NCBI RefSeq assembly: GCF_949820605.1 | Contig: NZ_CATKVU010000006.1 | Span: 434,001-498,000 of the forward strand | From: Segatella copri | GTDB taxonomy: Bacteria > Bacteroidota > Bacteroidia > Bacteroidales > Bacteroidaceae | Length of the DNA stretch: 64,000 nucleotides | Direction: 5' to 3' | Part shown: positions 53,541-62,410 of the stretch, piece by piece | How positions within the stretch are numbered: the first letter of the stretch is position 1 | How the letters are laid out: the number at the start of each line of letters is the position of its first letter | Notes under the pieces: model-generated | Told to the model about the DNA's origin: nothing | The model's database searches: none | What the model saw: the letters and a program-made list of their open reading frames with translations, nothing else | Translations under genes and position numbers: made by a program

Positions 53541-54715
53541 TAGCTTTTGCGTATTATCGTCTGCCTTATCTGCACCATGCTACCTATGTGGCTCAGCATG
53601 TGGGAGAACCTGAGGTTCTCTCTTCTGTGGCAGAACTGAATGGCAAGGAAGGTTTCGTGATAGCTCCTTTCGCGCCATCCAGCGAATGTCCCGTGGTGCT
53701 GATGCATCCGGATGAAAGCAAACTTCTCTCTGCCGAGGGGGCTGAAAATGCATCGCGATGCGGCACTTCCTACGTCGTGACGCAGCAGGATTTACGTCGT
53801 GACGTAGCAGAATCTACGTCGGGACGTAATTTTGAAGCCTATGCAAGGGAGTTTGAATGCTTTCACCGGCAGCTCTCTGAAGGTAAATTCAGCAAGATTG
53901 TTCTGGCAAGAAAACTGCGTATTCAGAGCAATCGGCAGCCTTTAGGATCTGTCCAGACTTCAGCAGTGCAAGATGCCGGCAAGCCTTCAGATGTGCAGAA
54001 TACAGCCAATGCTTCAGTTGTGCAGGATTCAGACTCTTTAAAGGCTCTGTTTCTGAAGACCTGCCGGATGTATCCCCGTCTTTTTGTAGCCTTGATTTAT
54101 ACACCCCAGTCGGGTTTATGGCTGATGGCTACACCTGAAATTCTGCTCAAAGGTGAACAGAATCAGATGGCAACCATGTCGCTGGCAGGCACCCAAAAGG
54201 CTGAACCTTCCAAGACCGAAGCCGATTATCCGGTAGAAGGGATAGAATGGTCGGAGAAGAACAGAGAGGAACAGCAGTATGTAACCGATTATATCGAGGA
54301 TTGCATCAAGGTCTTTTCGGATGATTATCAGAAGAAGGGACCTTATACCACGATGGCTGCCAATCTCTATCATCTCCGTACCGACATCGCTTTCCGTCTG
54401 CATGATACGGGGCGTCTGGGCGATGTGCTCGATGCCTTATATCCTACGCCTGCCGTCTGCGGAATACCGAAGGATGAAGCTCGCCGGTTTATCCTGCAGC
54501 ATGAACATCAGTCGCGCAAATACTACAGTGGTTTTGTGGGACCGATTTCGCCGAAAGGTAAGACGCATCTCTATGTTTCCCTGCGCTGCATGAATATCCT
54601 GGATGATGGTTCCTGCGAACTCTATGCCGGAGGCGGATTGCTGAAGGAGAGCGAGATGGAGAAGGAGTGGAAGGAAACTGAAGCTAAGATGCAGACCATT
54701 CTGTCGGTTCTGTAA
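53537..54715 (+). CDS. menF: Isochorismate synthase with two repeat-derived inserts
   Basis: The 392-residue product carries the chorismate-binding domain: F-S-K-I-V-L-A-R-K, A-T-P-E-I-L-L, S-L-A-G-T-Q, Y-H-L-R-T-D-I, Y-P-T-P-A-V-C-G (usual H-P-T-P-A-V-G-G), H-E-H-Q-S-R-K-Y-Y-S-G-F-V-G. It converts chorismate to isochorismate, the first menaquinone step. Two segments look foreign: residues ~79-100, from a 22-base tandem repeat, and ~141-168, from a 27-base tandem repeat (S-A-V-Q-D, S-D-V-Q-N, S-V-V-Q-D). Both lie in loops before the catalytic core, so activity may be kept. Confidence 0.9.
   Translation: MIAFAYYRLPYLHHATYVAQHVGEPEVLSSVAELNGKEGFVIAPFAPSSECPVVLMHPDESKLLSAEGAENASRCGTSYVVTQQDLRRDVAESTSGRNFEAYAREFECFHRQLSEGKFSKIVLARKLRIQSNRQPLGSVQTSAVQDAGKPSDVQNTANASVVQDSDSLKALFLKTCRMYPRLFVALIYTPQSGLWLMATPEILLKGEQNQMATMSLAGTQKAEPSKTEADYPVEGIEWSEKNREEQQYVTDYIEDCIKVFSDDYQKKGPYTTMAANLYHLRTDIAFRLHDTGRLGDVLDALYPTPAVCGIPKDEARRFILQHEHQSRKYYSGFVGPISPKGKTHLYVSLRCMNILDDGSCELYAGGGLLKESEMEKEWKETEAKMQTILSVL
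53771..53836. repeat. 22-bp tandem repeat with dyad inside menF
   Basis: Three 22-base units start at 53771, 53793 and 53815 with TACGTCGTGACGTAGCAG. Each includes TACGTC-GT-GACGTA or a variant, a perfect dyad in unit 2. As 22 is not divisible by 3, each copy is read in a different frame. Confidence 0.85.
53958..54038. repeat. 27-bp in-frame tandem repeat inside menF
   Basis: Three diverged 27-base units start at 53958, 53985 and 54012 with CTTCAGnnGTGCA. They encode three 9-residue copies (S-x-V-Q-D/N). Confidence 0.75.
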
Positions 54716-54823
54716 AGGTCTTGCAGAGAAAATGATAGGGATTCATTCTGATTTTATAATGCTAAAAGACAAAGGGTCTTCAAGAATCTGAAAACATAAA
54801 AATAACCTAAAAAATAAGGTGAA

Positions 54824-56632
54824 ATGTATAGCAATAAAGAAAACGTCAATATTTTGACAAGTTTACTGGTAGCGCATGGTGTTCGCCATGCTGTAGTGTG
54901 TCCGGGCAGCAGAAATGCAGCCATAGTTCACAATCTCAACGAGTGTGAAGACATCACTTGCTATCCTGTAACCGACGAACGTAGTGCCGGCTTCCAAGCT
55001 CTTGGACTTTCTATGGCTGAAGGTTATCAGCCTGTCGTAGTGTGTGTGACTTCGGGTTCTGCATTGCTCAATCTTTATCCGGCAGTAGCTGAGGCTTATT
55101 ATCAGCAAATCCCGCTCATAGTGATTTCTGCCGACAGACCGGCACAGTGGATCAACCAGCTGGATGGTCAGACGCTTCCTCAGCCTGATGCTTTGGGGCA
55201 GATGGTAAGAAAATCGGTATCTCTGCCAGAAGTGTTCGAAGGTGAGCAGCAGGAAGAGATGCATTGGTATTGCAACCGGCTGGTCAACGAAGCGCTGTTG
55301 AAAAGCATGGGGCGGGTAAAGGGACCTGTACACATCAATGTACCTATCTCTGAGCCTTTCTATTCGTTTACGAAAGAAACTTTGCCCGTAGAGCGCAAGA
55401 TAGAGGTTGCTTACTGCAGGGCAAATATTGACACATTTGATGGGACCCCTTTTGAATGTGTGTTAGAAGCCAAACGGCCATTGTTGGTAATAGGACAGTT
55501 GGACAATACCGAAAAATATGTAGACTTGTTGGCTTATATTGACCGAATGCCTATATTATGGGAATCTCTGGCAATGCCACCTTATTTATATAAGGTTCAG
55601 GAAGAACTGGGAGAAGATTGGAATAAAACCACCCTGTATGGCGCTTTCGAGAATTTGCTGGATGAAATAAAGGACGATGAAAGATTCCGTCCTGACCTGG
55701 TGGTTTATATAGGTGGACATATTGTAAGCAAGAAACTGAAATCTTATCTGCGTTCGCTTAAAGGAGTTGAGCAGATAAGAATTTCGCAAGAGGCTGATAT
55801 CGAAGATACGTTCATGCATCTTACTAAAGTGATGGATTTGCCAAACAGTGATGCCATGTCATGGTTGGATAATTTTGGCTGGCACAACCACTGGGAGGAT
55901 TATCGCAAATTGTGGATGGACGCGTTGGCTAAAAGCTATGAACGCAAAGAGAACTTCAAGCCTGAGTTCAGCAGTCTGGCTACCGTAAAGGAATTCTTCA
56001 GCCAGCTTCAGAAGGTTGAGCCTCAGGATTTCAAAGCGTTCACCTTAGGCGGTAAAGATGCTCAGGACGATGGTATCTATGACCGCGAATTCGATACATT
56101 CCTTCCTGGTCTGATGAGCAGCGTCATCTCCGGTAACAGTTCTGCCATCCGGTTGATGAATCTGTATGCCGACCGCCATGTTTACTGCAATCGTGGTGTG
56201 AACGGCATAGAAGGTTCTCTTTCTACGGCTGTAGGTTTCTCGATGTGCAAGAACAAGTCTGATAAGCATGTATACTGCGTTCTCGGCGACCTGAGTTTCT
56301 TCTATGACCAGAATGCGCTCTGGAGTAGAAATCTGAACGGCAAGCTCCGTATCATCGTGCTCAATAATGGTGGCGGTGCCATCTTTGGCAAGTTCCAGGG
56401 ATTAAAGGAGAGTCAGGCTCGTGAAGAAATAATAATGGCAAAGCATCATGCAACGGCTGAAGGAATCTGTAGTCAGAATGAGGTAAAATATCTCGCAGCT
56501 CATACGATGGAAGAGATGGAACAGGGCATCAGCCAATTGATTCATGCCGAGAGCGAGCGCCCGATGCTCCTGGAGATTTTCACCGATATGGATGTAGATA
56601 ACGAGATGCTGGAAGCCGTTCAGAAGTGCTGA
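54824..56632 (+). CDS. menD: SEPHCHC synthase
   Basis: The 602-residue TPP enzyme has V-C-P-G-S-R-N-A-A-I (N-terminal), catalytic Glu near C-Y-P-V-T-D-E-R-S-A, and TPP/Mg motif G-D-L-S-F-F-Y-D-Q-N-A...N-N-G-G-G-A-I-F. It condenses isochorismate with 2-oxoglutarate. Length is a little above the usual ~555. It follows menF by 108 bases. Confidence 0.95.
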   Translation: MYSNKENVNILTSLLVAHGVRHAVVCPGSRNAAIVHNLNECEDITCYPVTDERSAGFQALGLSMAEGYQPVVVCVTSGSALLNLYPAVAEAYYQQIPLIVISADRPAQWINQLDGQTLPQPDALGQMVRKSVSLPEVFEGEQQEEMHWYCNRLVNEALLKSMGRVKGPVHINVPISEPFYSFTKETLPVERKIEVAYCRANIDTFDGTPFECVLEAKRPLLVIGQLDNTEKYVDLLAYIDRMPILWESLAMPPYLYKVQEELGEDWNKTTLYGAFENLLDEIKDDERFRPDLVVYIGGHIVSKKLKSYLRSLKGVEQIRISQEADIEDTFMHLTKVMDLPNSDAMSWLDNFGWHNHWEDYRKLWMDALAKSYERKENFKPEFSSLATVKEFFSQLQKVEPQDFKAFTLGGKDAQDDGIYDREFDTFLPGLMSSVISGNSSAIRLMNLYADRHVYCNRGVNGIEGSLSTAVGFSMCKNKSDKHVYCVLGDLSFFYDQNALWSRNLNGKLRIIVLNNGGGAIFGKFQGLKESQAREEIIMAKHHATAEGICSQNEVKYLAAHTMEEMEQGISQLIHAESERPMLLEIFTDMDVDNEMLEAVQKC

Positions 56633-56700
56633 TAGATGACTTATAAGGAACTATAACTGATAGTTCTGACAAAAGAATAAGATAGTAAGTAATCATAAAG

Positions 56701-56735
56701 TTCAAAGTTCAAAGTTCAAAATTCAAAGTTCAAAG
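56701..56735. repeat. Heptanucleotide repeat before menB
   Basis: TTCAAAG occurs five times in tandem (third copy TTCAAAA), ending 7 bases before the menB ATG. Confidence 0.9.
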
Positions 56736-56742
56736 TAATAAA

Positions 56743-57564
56743 ATGAGAGAATGGAAAAAAATAGAAGGTTTTGATTTCAAGGAAATCATCTTCGAGGAGT
56801 ATAATCATATCGCTAAGATTACCATCAACCGTGAGCGCTACCGTAATGCCTTCACGCCGTTGACCACTTGGGAGATGGCACAGGCATTCAACTATTGCCG
56901 CGACTGTCTGGATATCCGTGTGGTCATCCTGACGGGTGCTGGCGATAAGGCGTTCTGTGCAGGAGGTGACATGCATGTAAAGGGCCGAGGCGGTTATGTG
57001 GGTAACGATGGTGTGCCTCGCCTGAATGTGCTTGATGTACAGATGCAGATTCGCCGTTTGCCAAAGCCGGTTATCGCTATGGTGAATGGTTATGCCATCG
57101 GTGGCGGTCATGTGCTTCATGTGATGTGCGACCTGACCATCGCTTCAGAGAATGCCATCTTCGGACAGACTGGTCCTAAGGTAGGAAGCTTCGATGCCGG
57201 TTTCGGTTCTTCTTATCTGGCAAGAATGGTGGGTCAGAAGAAGGCTCGCGAAATCTGGTTCCTCTGCAAGCAGTATTCTGCCAAGGAGGCTGAAGAGATG
57301 GGAATGGTGAACAAGGTGGTGCCTCTCGAAAAGTTGGAAGATACCTGTGTAGAGTGGGCTGAAATCATGATGGAACGTTCGCCTCTGGCACTCCGTATGA
57401 TCAAGGCTGGCTTGAATGCCGAACTGGATGGTCAGGCTGGTATTCAGGAGTTGGCTGGCGATGCCACGATGCTCTATTATACGATGGATGAGGCTCAGGA
57501 GGGCGGCAAGGCATTCCTTGAGAAGCGCAAGCCTCGCTTCGAGGATTATCCTCAGTTCCCATAA
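56743..57564 (+). CDS. menB: 1,4-dihydroxy-2-naphthoyl-CoA synthase
   Basis: The 273-residue crotonase-fold enzyme has [12 protein letters not shown] and [11 protein letters not shown] (oxyanion hole), [15 protein letters not shown] (MenB-specific), and the C-terminal F-L-E-K-R-K-P. It closes the naphthoyl ring. menC and menE, the intervening steps, are not in the window. It ends in a strong terminator. Confidence 0.96.
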   Translation: MREWKKIEGFDFKEIIFEEYNHIAKITINRERYRNAFTPLTTWEMAQAFNYCRDCLDIRVVILTGAGDKAFCAGGDMHVKGRGGYVGNDGVPRLNVLDVQMQIRRLPKPVIAMVNGYAIGGGHVLHVMCDLTIASENAIFGQTGPKVGSFDAGFGSSYLARMVGQKKAREIWFLCKQYSAKEAEEMGMVNKVVPLEKLEDTCVEWAEIMMERSPLALRMIKAGLNAELDGQAGIQELAGDATMLYYTMDEAQEGGKAFLEKRKPRFEDYPQFP

Positions 57565-57587
57565 TTTCATCAGCAATAAACAATAAA

Positions 57588-57628
57588 AAACCTCGGAAGA
57601 AAAGCAATCTGCCAATCTTCCGAGGTTT
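57588..57628. terminator. Bidirectional terminator between menB and queF
   Basis: AAACCTCGGAAGA (57588-57600) pairs perfectly with TCTTCCGAGGTTT (57616-57628), with A and T tracts on the two sides. Confidence 0.9.
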
Positions 57629-57635
57629 CTTGTTT

Positions 57636-58091
57636 TTATTCGTGAGTAGCGAATCTCTGCTCTGCCAGTTTCTCGTATTTGGTGCCTGGCTTGCCATAGT
57701 TGGCATACGGCCAGATGCTGATGCCGCCACGAGGAGTAAAGATGCCTGTTACCTCTATATATTTAGGGTCCATCAGTTTGATGAGATCCTTCATGATGAT
57801 GTTTACGCAGTCTTCATGGAAATCGCCATGGTTGCGGAAACTGAAGAGATAAAGTTTCAGACTCTTGCTCTCTACCATCTTTACGTCAGGAATATAGCTG
57901 ATGCGAATCTCTGCGAAATCTGGCTGTCCCGTAATAGGGCAGAGCGATGTAAACTCAGGGCAGTTGAAACGTACCCAGTAATCGTTGCCAGGATGCTTGT
58001 TCACGAAAGTTTCGAGCACCTCTGGCGCATAATCCATTCTATATGTAGTCTTGGCACCTAATGCCTGAAGACCGTCTTCTTTTCTATCCAC
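57636..58091 (-). CDS. queF: NADPH-dependent 7-cyano-7-deazaguanine reductase
   Basis: The 151-residue unimodular QueF has the nucleophile Cys in [14 protein letters not shown] and the NADPH motif [13 protein letters not shown]. It reduces preQ0 to preQ1 for queuosine tRNA modification. The start is GTG at 58091; this matches the N-terminal length of relatives, and no ATG lies nearby upstream. It follows the precursor transporter by 40 bases. Confidence 0.95.
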   Translation of the reverse strand: MDRKEDGLQALGAKTTYRMDYAPEVLETFVNKHPGNDYWVRFNCPEFTSLCPITGQPDFAEIRISYIPDVKMVESKSLKLYLFSFRNHGDFHEDCVNIIMKDLIKLMDPKYIEVTGIFTPRGGISIWPYANYGKPGTKYEKLAEQRFATHE

Positions 58092-58131
58092 GCTTGGTAA
58101 TGTTTTAATGTTTGATATTTACTGATGTCTT

Positions 58132-58824
58132 TTAGCCGAGGCTGAAGATCTTGAATACATTGTAGGAGATGTTATTGTCGTATGCATCTTCACCTTCATG
58201 CTTCTTTACGTATTTCACTACACGGATGGTCAGAGGCAATACCACAATCTCGTAGGCTGTCTTCAGTATCACCTGCCAGAGCATGAGCCAAGGCAATTCT
58301 GATGTAGGCACCACACCGCCCAGGGCAAGTGGGAAGAAGATAAGACTGTCGCAACTCTCACCTGCAATGGTACTGAGGATGGCACGGGCAGAGAAATGCT
58401 TGCCACCATCGCGGATTTTCATCACGCTCATTACATAAGCATTAGCAAACGAACCGATGATGAAGGCTACGAAAGAGGCTGCTGCAATGCGGGGTGCCAG
58501 ACCGAAGATGGCATGAAAACCGGCATCATTGGTCCAATAAGGCGCTGCAGGAATTACATCGCAGATAGCACCCAGTGCCACGAAGAAGAAGTTCATCGCA
58601 AAGCCGGTCCAGATCAACAGACGCGCTTTCTGATAGCCCCATACTTCACATACCACATCGTTGATGATGTAACTTACAGGGAATACGATGAGTCCACCGG
58701 TAAGGGAAACTGGCCCGAAGGCGATTTGCTTTGTTTCGAGTACGTTTGCTGCAATCAGGCAAACGCAGAAGAGGATGCTGAAAAGCATAAACAGCACGCT
58801 CACTTGAGTTTTTTTCTTGTCCAT
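58132..58824 (-). CDS. Queuosine precursor transporter (YhhQ/QPTR family)
   Basis: From ATG 58824 the product is 230 residues with six or seven helices. Family motifs are visible: L-I-A-A-N-V-L-E-T-K (near residue 27), G-L-I-V-F-P-V-S-Y-I-I-N-D-V-V-C-E-V-W-G-Y, and G-E-S-C-D-S-L-I-F-F. YhhQ of E. coli imports preQ0/preQ1. The TTG-started longer frame (58851) would run through the pseudoknot and is rejected. Directly upstream is a preQ1-I-like pseudoknot, and queF follows. Confidence 0.92.
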   Translation of the reverse strand: MDKKKTQVSVLFMLFSILFCVCLIAANVLETKQIAFGPVSLTGGLIVFPVSYIINDVVCEVWGYQKARLLIWTGFAMNFFFVALGAICDVIPAAPYWTNDAGFHAIFGLAPRIAAASFVAFIIGSFANAYVMSVMKIRDGGKHFSARAILSTIAGESCDSLIFFPLALGGVVPTSELPWLMLWQVILKTAYEIVVLPLTIRVVKYVKKHEGEDAYDNNISYNVFKIFSLG

Positions 58825-58827
58825 TTT

Positions 58828-58858
58828 CTTGTTTTTTACGAGGTTTACCAAGCACTCG
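58828..58858 (-). promoter_or_regulatory. PreQ1-I-like riboswitch (H-type pseudoknot)
   Basis: RNA from 58858 down: P1 CGAG (58858-58855), L1 UG, P2 CUUG (58852-58849), L2 GUAAAC, P1' CUCG (58842-58839), L3 UAAAAAA, P2' CAAG (58831-58828), then AAA and the AUG. The layout, the six-base L2 ending in AC, and the A-rich L3 match class I preQ1 aptamers, in which the last C of L2 pairs with the ligand. P2' closes three bases before the start codon, so ligand binding should block translation. P1 is only 4 bp. Confidence 0.65.
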
Positions 58859-58896
58859 GGTTATTGAATATGATGATTCTTTTCAGAAATCGGCTG

Positions 58897-58904
58897 CAAA
58901 ATTA
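58897..58904 (-). promoter_or_regulatory. -7 element of the queuosine unit
   Basis: The minus strand reads TAATTTTG, placing transcript start ~30 bases before the pseudoknot. Confidence 0.65.
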
Positions 58905-58937
58905 CAACATTTCTTCTTAATAGCCAAATATTTGGGC

Positions 58938-58979
58938 AAAAAAAATGGCTCCAAATACTAATCACTAGCACTTGGAGCC
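58938..58979 (-). terminator. Terminator of the PiT gene
   Basis: GGCTCCAA (58947-58954) pairs with TTGGAGCC (58972-58979). On minus a run of eight T follows. The 184 bases between it and the PiT stop are rich in CTAAA words and hold no gene. Confidence 0.8.
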
Positions 58980-59163
58980 CTTATCTAACTAAAAACCTAA
59001 AACTTTTTTCTAAAAACTAAACCTAACAATCTTAACCTATGAGAAACTAACCTTTTCAGATTATATTGTGATAGCGAAATAACACTCTTGTTATCCGCTG
59101 TCATCTGTCAACAAGCAACAGATATACCAAAAAGTAGTTTCATGACAAGATGTCAGAGAAAAT

Positions 59164-61410
59164 TTACTTTTCCATAAACTTCTTTGCAGCTCTTAACTGA
59201 TGTCTCATCACACTCAGGAATTCCTGACTCTCCTGCAGTACGTTGAGATAAACCAGAGAAATCTGCATCAGCGTATTGTCAGTCATGTGCTGGATGCGGT
59301 CGATATGCTTCTTGCGGAGAACTGAAAGCTCGTCTTTGCAGGCATCTGCCTCGGCAAGTATCTCGCGATAGCTGTCATATCTGCCAGTTTCAATCAGTTC
59401 GCAGCTCATGCGCATCAGGTCGTTGATCTTCTGGCGTACAGGAGCAAACTCCTTGATGTATTCAGCAGGAAGCGGATTGAAGTTGTTGTCAACATGTTCC
59501 TTGATTGGGTCGAGCATACGGCGCAGAGAGTAGATAAACTGCTGGTTGCTGTTGGCACCCAGATGGAACCAGGTGTTGCGCTCGATGGCAATCTCGATAG
59601 GCGATTTCTTCAAACCGAGCATCTCCTGACGGCGGAACTTCTTCAGCATATCCTGTTCCTTCTTCAGATCCTTGTTGGCATGACGAAGGTTGCGGGTATT
59701 CTCGTTGGCAAGACCATCCATAATCTGGTTGAACTCGTTCAGGGCGAAGTGGCAGACGTAAGACTGGGTGCGTGAAACCTGACGGCGAAGCAAATCCCAT
59801 ACAATCTCTGGGTCGCGAGAACGCATCATCAGTTGGAAGGTAGTACTCTTGCTCTCTTCCTTAGCCTTCTTGTTATACTGGATGTTGCTGCGGATGAGCA
59901 GGTAGATAACCAAGCCCATGAAGCAAGCCTGGATGCCCACACCACCGAAGTGCATGATGATACAAACAATGGCACAGGCTGCGAAAGCTACACCGGCTGT
60001 GATGAACCAACCACCGATTACACTTAATACACCTGTTACACGGAATACGGCACTCTCGCGGCTCCATGCTCTATCAGCAAGTGAAGAACCCATAGCTACC
60101 ATGAAGGTAACGTAGGTGGTAGAGAGAGGCAACTTCAGGTTGGTACCGATGGTGATCAGCATAGAAGCAAGTACCAGGTTTACGGCTGCACGAACCACGT
60201 CGAAAGCAGCACTCTCCTCGAGTTCAACATCATTCTTGTCGAAACGGCTGTTGATCCAGTTCATCAGTGCCTTTGGCATAAACTGCTTCAACCATGAATC
60301 TGTAGCCTGGCAGTTGCGTACAATCACGCGGGCTGCAGAAGAACTGCCGAACATCTCATCGCCTTCGTCCTGACGGCTCAGGTCAACAGAAGTCTTGATT
60401 ACGTTCTGTGCTTTCTTGGATGTCGCCATGGCGATAATCATTATGGCACCGGCAGCAAGCAGGAAGCCTGGAGTAGTCTTGGCACTCTCCATCAATGAAG
60501 TCATCATAAACTGGTCTGGCGCTGCACCGTTGGCATTTGCCATATAGTCCTGATAAGAAGAGAGACCAGCCAGAGGCACACCGATGAAGTTTACCAGGTC
60601 GTTACCAGCGAAAGCCATAGCCAGGGCGAAAGTACCCATCAGCACTGTAAACTTGAAGATGTTGACACGGCAGAGGTGCAGGAATTCCATTACAACAGCA
60701 GATACCACGAAGGTGATGCAGATGAGGAAACCGAGATTCTGGTCGATGTAATCGCGCACCTCAGCAGGCAGGTAAGGACTCTTGCCCAAACCCTTCATGA
60801 AGATGAAGTAAGAGAGGGCTGTAAAGGCGATACCGCCGAAGATAGCGATGCTGTAGCGGCTGTGCTTGCGGTAGTTAAAGGTGAAAATGATACGGGAAAG
60901 CCACATCACAAAGGCACCAAACACGAAGGCAATGATGACAGATGAGAAGATACCCATGATTACCTCCAACGCCTTGTTGCTATTGAGCAATACGCCATAG
61001 TTGAGGCTGTCGTCGCCATACATCTTCAATGTAGCGAGGATGAAAGCACCACCCAGCAACTCGAATACCAGAGAGACGGTAGTAGAGGTTGGCATACCTA
61101 AGGTGTTGAACACATCCAGGATGATGACATCAGTCACCATGACCGCCAGGAAGAGCGTCATTACCTCTTCGAATGTAAAGTGTTCAGGACTTATGAGACC
61201 ATGGCGGGCGATATCCATCATTCCCGATGACATGATGGCTCCGAGAACCACACCGCAGGATGCGATAATCAGCACCGTGCGAAACTTAGCCACCTTAGCT
61301 CCGATGGCAGATTGCAGGAAGTTGACAGCATCGTTGCTGACTCCTACGAAGAGATCGAACACTGCTAGACAGAGCAGGAAGATCACAATACATAAATAAA
61401 TTGTACCCAT
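59164..61410 (-). CDS. Inorganic phosphate transporter (PiT) with C-terminal PhoU-like domain
   Basis: The 748-residue product has the PiT repeat G-V-S-N-D-A-V-N-F near the N-terminus and A-G-N-D-L-V-N-F-I-G-V-P in the second half, with about ten helices up to residue ~520. Residues ~530-748 form a soluble alpha-helical tail with heptad-like runs, similar to PhoU/DUF47. PiT proteins are low-affinity Pi:cation symporters. The fused tail could regulate transport; in other bacteria it is a separate Pit accessory protein. It is monocistronic. Confidence 0.9.
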   Translation of the reverse strand: MGTIYLCIVIFLLCLAVFDLFVGVSNDAVNFLQSAIGAKVAKFRTVLIIASCGVVLGAIMSSGMMDIARHGLISPEHFTFEEVMTLFLAVMVTDVIILDVFNTLGMPTSTTVSLVFELLGGAFILATLKMYGDDSLNYGVLLNSNKALEVIMGIFSSVIIAFVFGAFVMWLSRIIFTFNYRKHSRYSIAIFGGIAFTALSYFIFMKGLGKSPYLPAEVRDYIDQNLGFLICITFVVSAVVMEFLHLCRVNIFKFTVLMGTFALAMAFAGNDLVNFIGVPLAGLSSYQDYMANANGAAPDQFMMTSLMESAKTTPGFLLAAGAIMIIAMATSKKAQNVIKTSVDLSRQDEGDEMFGSSSAARVIVRNCQATDSWLKQFMPKALMNWINSRFDKNDVELEESAAFDVVRAAVNLVLASMLITIGTNLKLPLSTTYVTFMVAMGSSLADRAWSRESAVFRVTGVLSVIGGWFITAGVAFAACAIVCIIMHFGGVGIQACFMGLVIYLLIRSNIQYNKKAKEESKSTTFQLMMRSRDPEIVWDLLRRQVSRTQSYVCHFALNEFNQIMDGLANENTRNLRHANKDLKKEQDMLKKFRRQEMLGLKKSPIEIAIERNTWFHLGANSNQQFIYSLRRMLDPIKEHVDNNFNPLPAEYIKEFAPVRQKINDLMRMSCELIETGRYDSYREILAEADACKDELSVLRKKHIDRIQHMTDNTLMQISLVYLNVLQESQEFLSVMRHQLRAAKKFMEK

Positions 61411-61505
61411 TATTATCTTAATGTTTATTGTTATTGTTTACTTTGTGGGGGACATTTCTTTCCCTTATTTGCGGGAGTTATCCATTTTCTCCTTCTTTTC
61501 GGCTG

Positions 61506-61605
61506 CAAAAGTACGTAGGAAATGTTACAGGCTATTTAAACAGATGTTACATTCTTGTTAAAAACGATTTTTCTTCTGTTTTTCTGAAAGAAAGTAGTAT
61601 CTTTG
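61506..61605. promoter_or_regulatory. Divergent promoters for PiT (-) and HAD hydrolase (+)
   Basis: CAAAAGTA at 61506-61513 reads TACTTTTG on minus. TATCTTTG at 61598-61605 faces plus, 44 bases before the HAD ATG. Confidence 0.65.
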
Positions 61606-61649
61606 CAGTCAGAACGCCTATATATAATAAGGTGTAAAACATAACAAAC

Positions 61650-62366
61650 ATGAAAATGGATAGATTTAAAGATATCAGGGCGATAGCCTTCGATGCCGAT
61701 GATACGCTCTGGGCATTACAGGAATATTTCGAAGAGGTGGAGCATGAATATTGCGAACTTCTTTCTGAATACGGAAAAGAGAAAGAAATTTCTGCCGCTC
61801 TTCTGGAGACGGAAAGTGGTAATATGGCTGACTTGGGGTATGGCTGCAAGGCTTTCACCATTTCGCTGGTAGAGAATGCCGTGAAGGTAAGTAAGGGCAA
61901 GATTTCTGCCTATGTGATTGCTCAGATTATAGGGCTGGGAAAGAGTCTGCTGCATCTTGATGCCAAACCGCTGGAGGGGGTAGAGGAGACGCTGGCTCTG
62001 CTGCATGAAAAGAAGAATGAGGGCAGGGGATTGAAACTTGCCGTCTTTACGAAGGGAGAGTTGCAGGATCAGGAGAATAAATTATGGCGCTCGGGGTTGC
62101 AGCGTTATTTTGATGTGGTAAGTATCGTGAGCGATAAAAAGCCTGAAGCTTACCGCCGCCTCTGTAGGGAGTTGGATGTCCAGCCTTCAGAACTCGTGAT
62201 GGTGGGTAACAGTTTCAAAAGTGATATTGCTCCTGCGCTGAGCATCGGCTGTTCTGCCATCCATATTCCTGCCCAATCTATCTGGGCGCATGAGAAGACT
62301 GAAGAGTATGAACACCCGAAACTCCGCCGCATCTCATATTTCAAGGAAATTCTTGATTGGATATAA
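61650..62366 (+). CDS. HAD family hydrolase
   Basis: The 238-residue product has motif I F-D-A-D-D-T-L-W (15-22), motif II V-F-T-K-G (near 130), motif III S-D-K-K-P-E and motif IV G-N-S-F-K-S-D-I. The helical cap (20-95) is of C1 type, as in YjjG-like phosphatases. Substrate is unknown; nucleotide monophosphates or sugar phosphates are usual for this group. Confidence 0.87.
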   Translation: MKMDRFKDIRAIAFDADDTLWALQEYFEEVEHEYCELLSEYGKEKEISAALLETESGNMADLGYGCKAFTISLVENAVKVSKGKISAYVIAQIIGLGKSLLHLDAKPLEGVEETLALLHEKKNEGRGLKLAVFTKGELQDQENKLWRSGLQRYFDVVSIVSDKKPEAYRRLCRELDVQPSELVMVGNSFKSDIAPALSIGCSAIHIPAQSIWAHEKTEEYEHPKLRRISYFKEILDWI

Positions 62367-62410
62367 AGGGGGAGAATATCGATCTTTCCTCTTTATCTGC
62401 TGATACCCAT

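Noticed and set aside
58825..58851. TTG start for the queuosine-precursor transporter
   Set aside because: It would translate the pseudoknot; the ATG at 58824 gives the normal family N-terminus.
58980..59163. Possible small gene in the CTAAA-rich stretch
   Set aside because: The plus strand offers only ATG AGA AAC TAA; no frame of use. It resembles a SusC-type leader without the gene.
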